Shown piece after piece: positions 12,314-14,900 of a stretch of DNA of 14,900 nt; positions within the stretch are counted from its first letter, which is position 1; each line of letters starts with the position of its first letter. A model generated the notes under the pieces. The model was not told the DNA's origin. It did not search any database and saw only the letters and a list, made by a program, of their open reading frames with translations. The position numbers were made by a program, and so were the translations under genes. The stretch comes from JAEKLB01 sp050249235. GTDB taxonomy: Bacteria > Actinomycetota > Acidimicrobiia > Acidimicrobiales > CADCSY01. The stretch spans positions 1-14,900 of the forward strand of contig JBFWQW010000072.1 of NCBI GenBank assembly GCA_050249235.1, read 5' to 3'.

Positions 12314-13321
12314 TTAGACGACCAGGTCGGCCCGCAGCTGGGCGATCACGGCCGGCTCGAGGCCGCCCGGGCCGGTGAGGTAGGCCTCCACGCCACCGTG
12401 GCGGGTCCGGACGGCGTCGAGCGCTCCCTCGATGGCGTGCCGGGGCGTCGTCAACAGCCCGGCCGCGGCCTCGGGCGCCATCCCGTCCTCCACGAGGGTG
12501 GTCACGCTGGCCGCCAGGCCGTCGGGGCTGAAGAACGTGCTGGTGAGCACGTAGTCGTCGACGATCGTGGCCTCGTCGACCCCGAGAGCGAGCAGGAGGA
12601 TGGCGGCCGACAGGCCGGTGCGGTCCTTCCCGCCGGCGCAGTGGAAGACGGCCGGGGTGCCGTGGTCGCCCACGAGCCCGCCGAGGAGCCGGCCGAAGGC
12701 CGGGGCCGAGCCCTCGATCATCCCGAGGTAGAGCGACGCCAGCCAGCGCTCGCCGTCGTCGGGCCCGGTGAGCCCGGCGGCGTCGAAGCCCGTGCCCGGA
12801 TCCTGGAACGACATCACCGGCTGGCCCACCAGGGGCAGGGCGGTGGTGGGCACCACGTTCGGCCGCCGCTCCCGCTCGTCGTCGCCCCGGAGGTCGAACA
12901 CGGCCCGGAGGCCGAGCCGCTCGAAGGCCACCAGGTCGGCGGCGGTGAGGCGGTGGAGGGCGTCGGCGCGGAAGACCCGGCCCCAGCGGGTGCGGCGGCC
13001 CCCGCCCACCGGGTAGCCACCGAGGTCCCGGAAGTTGGTGGCCCCCTCGAACGGCACCCGGCGCTCCGAGGCCACGACCGCGCCCCCACCGCCGACCGGC
13101 GACACCGACACGTAGTGGCGCCCCGGCCCGGGGGCGGCGATGCGGGCCTCGGTCCGCCCGGGCGCCACCGACTCGGCGTGGCGGTGGTCGATCGTCTCGG
13201 GCGTGGGGCCGACGGCCACGTCGACGGCGACCGGACCGTCGGCCACCGCCCAGCGCACGAGCAGGTCGCCGGAGGCGTCCGGGACCACCTCGACCTGGAC
13301 GTCGACGACGACCGGCGTCAC
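12314..13321 (-). CDS. Tyrosine/lipid-phosphatase family protein with N-terminal Ig/Fn3-like domain
   Basis: The 335-aa product has a beta-rich N-terminal region (about 1-88) with alternating hydrophobic strands resembling an Ig/fibronectin-III fold. A phosphatase domain of the MptpB/LipA type (PF13350-like) follows: NFRDLGGYPV (about 96-105), VFRADALHRLT, FDLRGDDER (about 142-150) and the P-loop HCAGGKDRTGLSAA with Cys228 and Arg234. The Lys after GG in the P-loop fits dual tyrosine/phosphoinositide phosphatases of this group. GTG 13321 is 7 nt after the stop of the split-barrel gene and has GAGG about 5 nt upstream, so the two are co-transcribed. No signal peptide is visible. Substrate unknown. 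Confidence 0.88.
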   Translation of the reverse strand: MTPVVVDVQVEVVPDASGDLLVRWAVADGPVAVDVAVGPTPETIDHRHAESVAPGRTEARIAAPGPGRHYVSVSPVGGGGAVVASERRVPFEGATNFRDLGGYPVGGGRRTRWGRVFRADALHRLTAADLVAFERLGLRAVFDLRGDDERERRPNVVPTTALPLVGQPVMSFQDPGTGFDAAGLTGPDDGERWLASLYLGMIEGSAPAFGRLLGGLVGDHGTPAVFHCAGGKDRTGLSAAILLLALGVDEATIVDDYVLTSTFFSPDGLAASVTTLVEDGMAPEAAAGLLTTPRHAIEGALDAVRTRHGGVEAYLTGPGGLEPAVIAQLRADLVV

Positions 13322-13328
13322 GCCGCCC

Positions 13329-13697
13329 TCAGCGGGGTGCCGGGAGCTCGGCGCAGTCCGACCGGCGGGCGCCGTCCGGATCGGTGACCGAGCGGTGGCG
13401 GATGGCGGACGTCGGGGCGACGAGCACCCGCTCCCCGTCGACCTCGGCCGCGCCGTCGACGAGGAGGCTGAGCCCGCCCACCGTCGGCGTCGGCCACAGC
13501 AACGTCACCGCGGGCCGGGCCGCAGCGTTGGCGGCCGTCCGCCGGCCGCCCCCGACGGCCAGGCGGTCGCCGTCCCACGTCACCACGACCGACACGACGT
13601 GGGGGGCGCCGGACTCCCCGACGGTGACGAGGTAGGCGGACCCGCCCTCCCCCGCGAGCTCGGCTCGCAGCGCCGACAGGTCGACCGGGACGCTCAT
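13329..13697 (-). CDS. Pyridoxamine 5'-phosphate oxidase-like split-barrel flavin protein
   Basis: The 122-aa product resembles small actinobacterial PPOX/FDOR proteins that bind FMN or F420. Visible pattern: YLVTVGESGAPHVVSVVVTW (strand-turn-strand near 22-41), LAVGGGRRTAANAAARPAVT (near 46-65), LLWP, and a C-terminal part that includes LVDGAAEVDGERVLVAP. Cofactor and substrate cannot be decided. ATG 13697 lies 6 nt after TAGGAT, a leaderless arrangement with no ribosome site. It leads a two-gene unit with the phosphatase. A 24-bp dyad lies 34 nt upstream of the start. Confidence 0.82.
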   Translation of the reverse strand: MSVPVDLSALRAELAGEGGSAYLVTVGESGAPHVVSVVVTWDGDRLAVGGGRRTAANAAARPAVTLLWPTPTVGGLSLLVDGAAEVDGERVLVAPTSAIRHRSVTDPDGARRSDCAELPAPR

Positions 13698-13703
13698 GCC
13701 CGG

Positions 13704-13709
13704 ATCCTA
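13704..13709 (-). promoter_or_regulatory. -10 box (TAGGAT) for the PPOX-phosphatase unit
   Basis: TAGGAT is a strong actinobacterial -10 match and lies exactly 6 nt before the ATG at 13697. This places the transcription start at or next to the start codon. Confidence 0.55.
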
Positions 13710-13731
13710 CGGCGGGACCGGTCGCCCCGAG

Positions 13732-13755
13732 CCGGCGTCCCACGTGGAACGCCGG
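13732..13755. promoter_or_regulatory. 24-bp dyad with CCACGTGG core, operator- or parS-like
   Basis: Arms CCGGCGTCCCAC and GTGGAACGCCGG match at 11 of 12 positions with no spacer, centred on CACGTG. The inner 14 bp (13737-13750) agree with the parS consensus GTTTCACGTGAAAC at 11 of 14 positions. It lies 22 bp upstream of the TAGGAT box, covering the -35 and upstream zone. A dimeric repressor or activator site is the simplest reading; a degenerate ParB site is possible. Confidence 0.5.
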
Positions 13756-13848
13756 GCCGGACCACACACGGGAGCACCGGGGCGCGGCCCTGCCCGCCGG
13801 CCGGTCGGGTCCACCGGGCGGCGGGCAGGCTCGCCGGGGGCGAGGGGA

Positions 13849-14900
13849 TCAGGCCAGGCCGTACAGCTCCGCCGCGTTCTGCCAGCAGATCTTCTGCTTC
13901 TGCTCGTCGGGGAGGTGCTCGAAGTGCTTGACCACGACGTCCTGCGACTCCGGCCAGGTGCTGTCCGGGTGGGGGTAGTCGCTGGCCCACATCACGTTGT
14001 CGACGCCGACCCGGTCGAGGATCTCCATGCCCACCATGTCGTCCTCGAACGTGGCGTGGCACTGCCGGTACCAGAAGGTGCTGGGGAGCTCCTTCATCAT
14101 CCCCCGGTTGGCCCAGTTGTGGCGCCGGTGCATCGTGTCGAGCCGCTCCAGGTAGTACGGGATCCAGCCGATGCCCGCCTCGACGAGCACGATGTGCAGG
14201 TCGGGGTTCTTCTGGAGGATGCCCCCGGCGATGAACGTCCCCACGATCTCGGCCATGAACATCGGCGGCAGCGACTGGAAGATGCCCTTCGCCGGGGTGG
14301 GATCGCCGGCCCGCACGAAGCCGAGGCCCTTGGTCGAGGTGGTGTGGAGGCTGAGCGGGATGCGGGCCTCCGCCAGCGTCTTCCACAGCGGCTCGTACCG
14401 GGGGTCGGCGTACATCGGGTAGTCGTAGACGTCGGGATACCCCGAGACCTGGACCGCCTTGAAGCCGAGTCCGAGCAGACGGTTCAGCTCGCCCACCGAC
14501 TCGGCCGGATCGGCGATGGGAACGATCCCGACCGGCAGGAAGCGGTCGGACGCGGCGCGGATCCACTCGGCCATGGCGTCGTTGTAGGCCTGGAACGCGG
14601 CCAACCTGGCCGCCGGGTCCTTCAGCCGGTAGAAGAGCCCGCCGTCGAAGCCGAAGGTGCCCTGGACGTAGAGCAGCTCCGCCGACACGCCGTCGATGTC
14701 CTGGTCCTCGAGGCGGGCCTTCTGGTCCGCGTCACCGGGTCGGCCCTGGGCCGGCCAGTTCCGACCCTCACGGTTGTTCGGCATGTTCATCGCGGCGTTC
14801 GCCGCCTGCTGGGCCGCCACCGCCTCCTCGACCGCCGGACGGTGCTCGGGGGGAAGGTGGCGGTAGAAGGACTCGTCGGTGATCGTCAAGTGCGAATCGG
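13849..14900 (-). CDS. Amidohydrolase-2 (ACMSD-like) family metal hydrolase, N-terminus beyond the window
   Basis: Member of the PF04909-type TIM-barrel amidohydrolases, which act as metal-dependent hydrolases or decarboxylases. An in-frame TTG lies at 14889, but the frame continues to the right edge and reads DSHLTITDESFY there. DSH resembles the N-terminal metal-binding motif of the family, so the gene very likely starts outside the window and is 5'-partial here. Other landmarks: GFKAVQVSGYP, the His of IPLSLHTT, LHIVLVEAGIGWIPYYLERLD (split as LHIVLVEAGIG and WIPYYLERLD), VMWASDYPHPDSTWP with the catalytic-type Asp, and a C-terminal ICWQNAAELYGL. The product is normal at its C-terminus. 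Substrate cannot be predicted. The downstream neighbour is 151 nt away with its own promoter, so this gene is probably a separate unit. Confidence 0.9.
   Translation of the reverse strand, partial: DSHLTITDESFYRHLPPEHRPAVEEAVAAQQAANAAMNMPNNREGRNWPAQGRPGDADQKARLEDQDIDGVSAELLYVQGTFGFDGGLFYRLKDPAARLAAFQAYNDAMAEWIRAASDRFLPVGIVPIADPAESVGELNRLLGLGFKAVQVSGYPDVYDYPMYADPRYEPLWKTLAEARIPLSLHTTSTKGLGFVRAGDPTPAKGIFQSLPPMFMAEIVGTFIAGGILQKNPDLHIVLVEAGIGWIPYYLERLDTMHRRHNWANRGMMKELPSTFWYRQCHATFEDDMVGMEILDRVGVDNVMWASDYPHPDSTWPESQDVVVKHFEHLPDEQKQKICWQNAAELYGLA

Noticed and set aside
1..14900. Mobile element, phage, CRISPR array, tRNA or rRNA, or a new defence system
   Set aside because: No transposase, integrase, terminal repeats, spaced direct repeats or RNA gene folds seen. 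Base composition looks uniform and gene content is mostly core metabolism and regulation.

Overview
This window comes from a very G+C-rich bacterial chromosome. Third codon positions are almost all G or C, GTG starts are common, and long antisense shadow ORFs run opposite most genes. Gene content and order point to an actinobacterium. The block pgsA-like / gcvH / GarA-type FHA protein / FtsR-type MerR / bifunctional nuclease / second MerR / glycine cleavage P-protein matches the order I recall for Mycobacterium tuberculosis Rv1822-Rv1832. The two-chain P-protein and the zinc-ribbon FHA protein suggest a deep-branching lineage, perhaps Acidimicrobiia; that placement is inference. Fifteen of the sixteen genes lie on the minus strand.

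Layout in minus-strand transcription order, high to low coordinates. (1) An amidohydrolase cut by the right edge (13849-14900). (2) A two-gene unit of an FMN-type split-barrel protein and a tyrosine/lipid phosphatase (12314-13697), preceded by a 24-bp dyad. (3) One plus-strand secreted or anchored hypothetical protein (11800-12291). (4) A divergent SRAP (YedK/HMCES-type) abasic-site protein (10895-11722). (5) A CDP-alcohol phosphatidyltransferase overlapping a nucleotidyltransferase/degenerate phosphomannomutase fusion (7741-10835). (6) gcvH, the FHA protein and the FtsR-type MerR regulator (5886-7601). (7) The bifunctional nuclease and a left-handed beta-helix acyltransferase homologue (4638-5808). 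(8) A ResR-type MerR regulator with a structured leader (4031-4534). (9) gcvT-gcvPA-gcvPB (27-3962).

The glycine cleavage proteins T, P (two chains) and H are all present, in two units; the L protein (dihydrolipoamide dehydrogenase) is not in the window. The FHA protein and two MerR regulators between them would, by analogy with mycobacteria and corynebacteria, link amino-acid/2-oxoglutarate metabolism with cell division and growth control.

The best window-wide signal is regulatory. Six of the inferred operon heads have a TANNNT box 6-9 nt upstream of the start codon (PPOX, pgsA, SRAP, nuclease, gcvH, gcvT), while genes inferred to be internal to operons lack it. This suggests widespread leaderless or near-leaderless transcription. 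It also bears on gcvT, whose conserved N-terminus has no ATG, GTG or TTG start and may begin at CTG. I found no phage, IS element, CRISPR array, tRNA or rRNA, and no clearly novel multi-gene defence or biosynthetic system.
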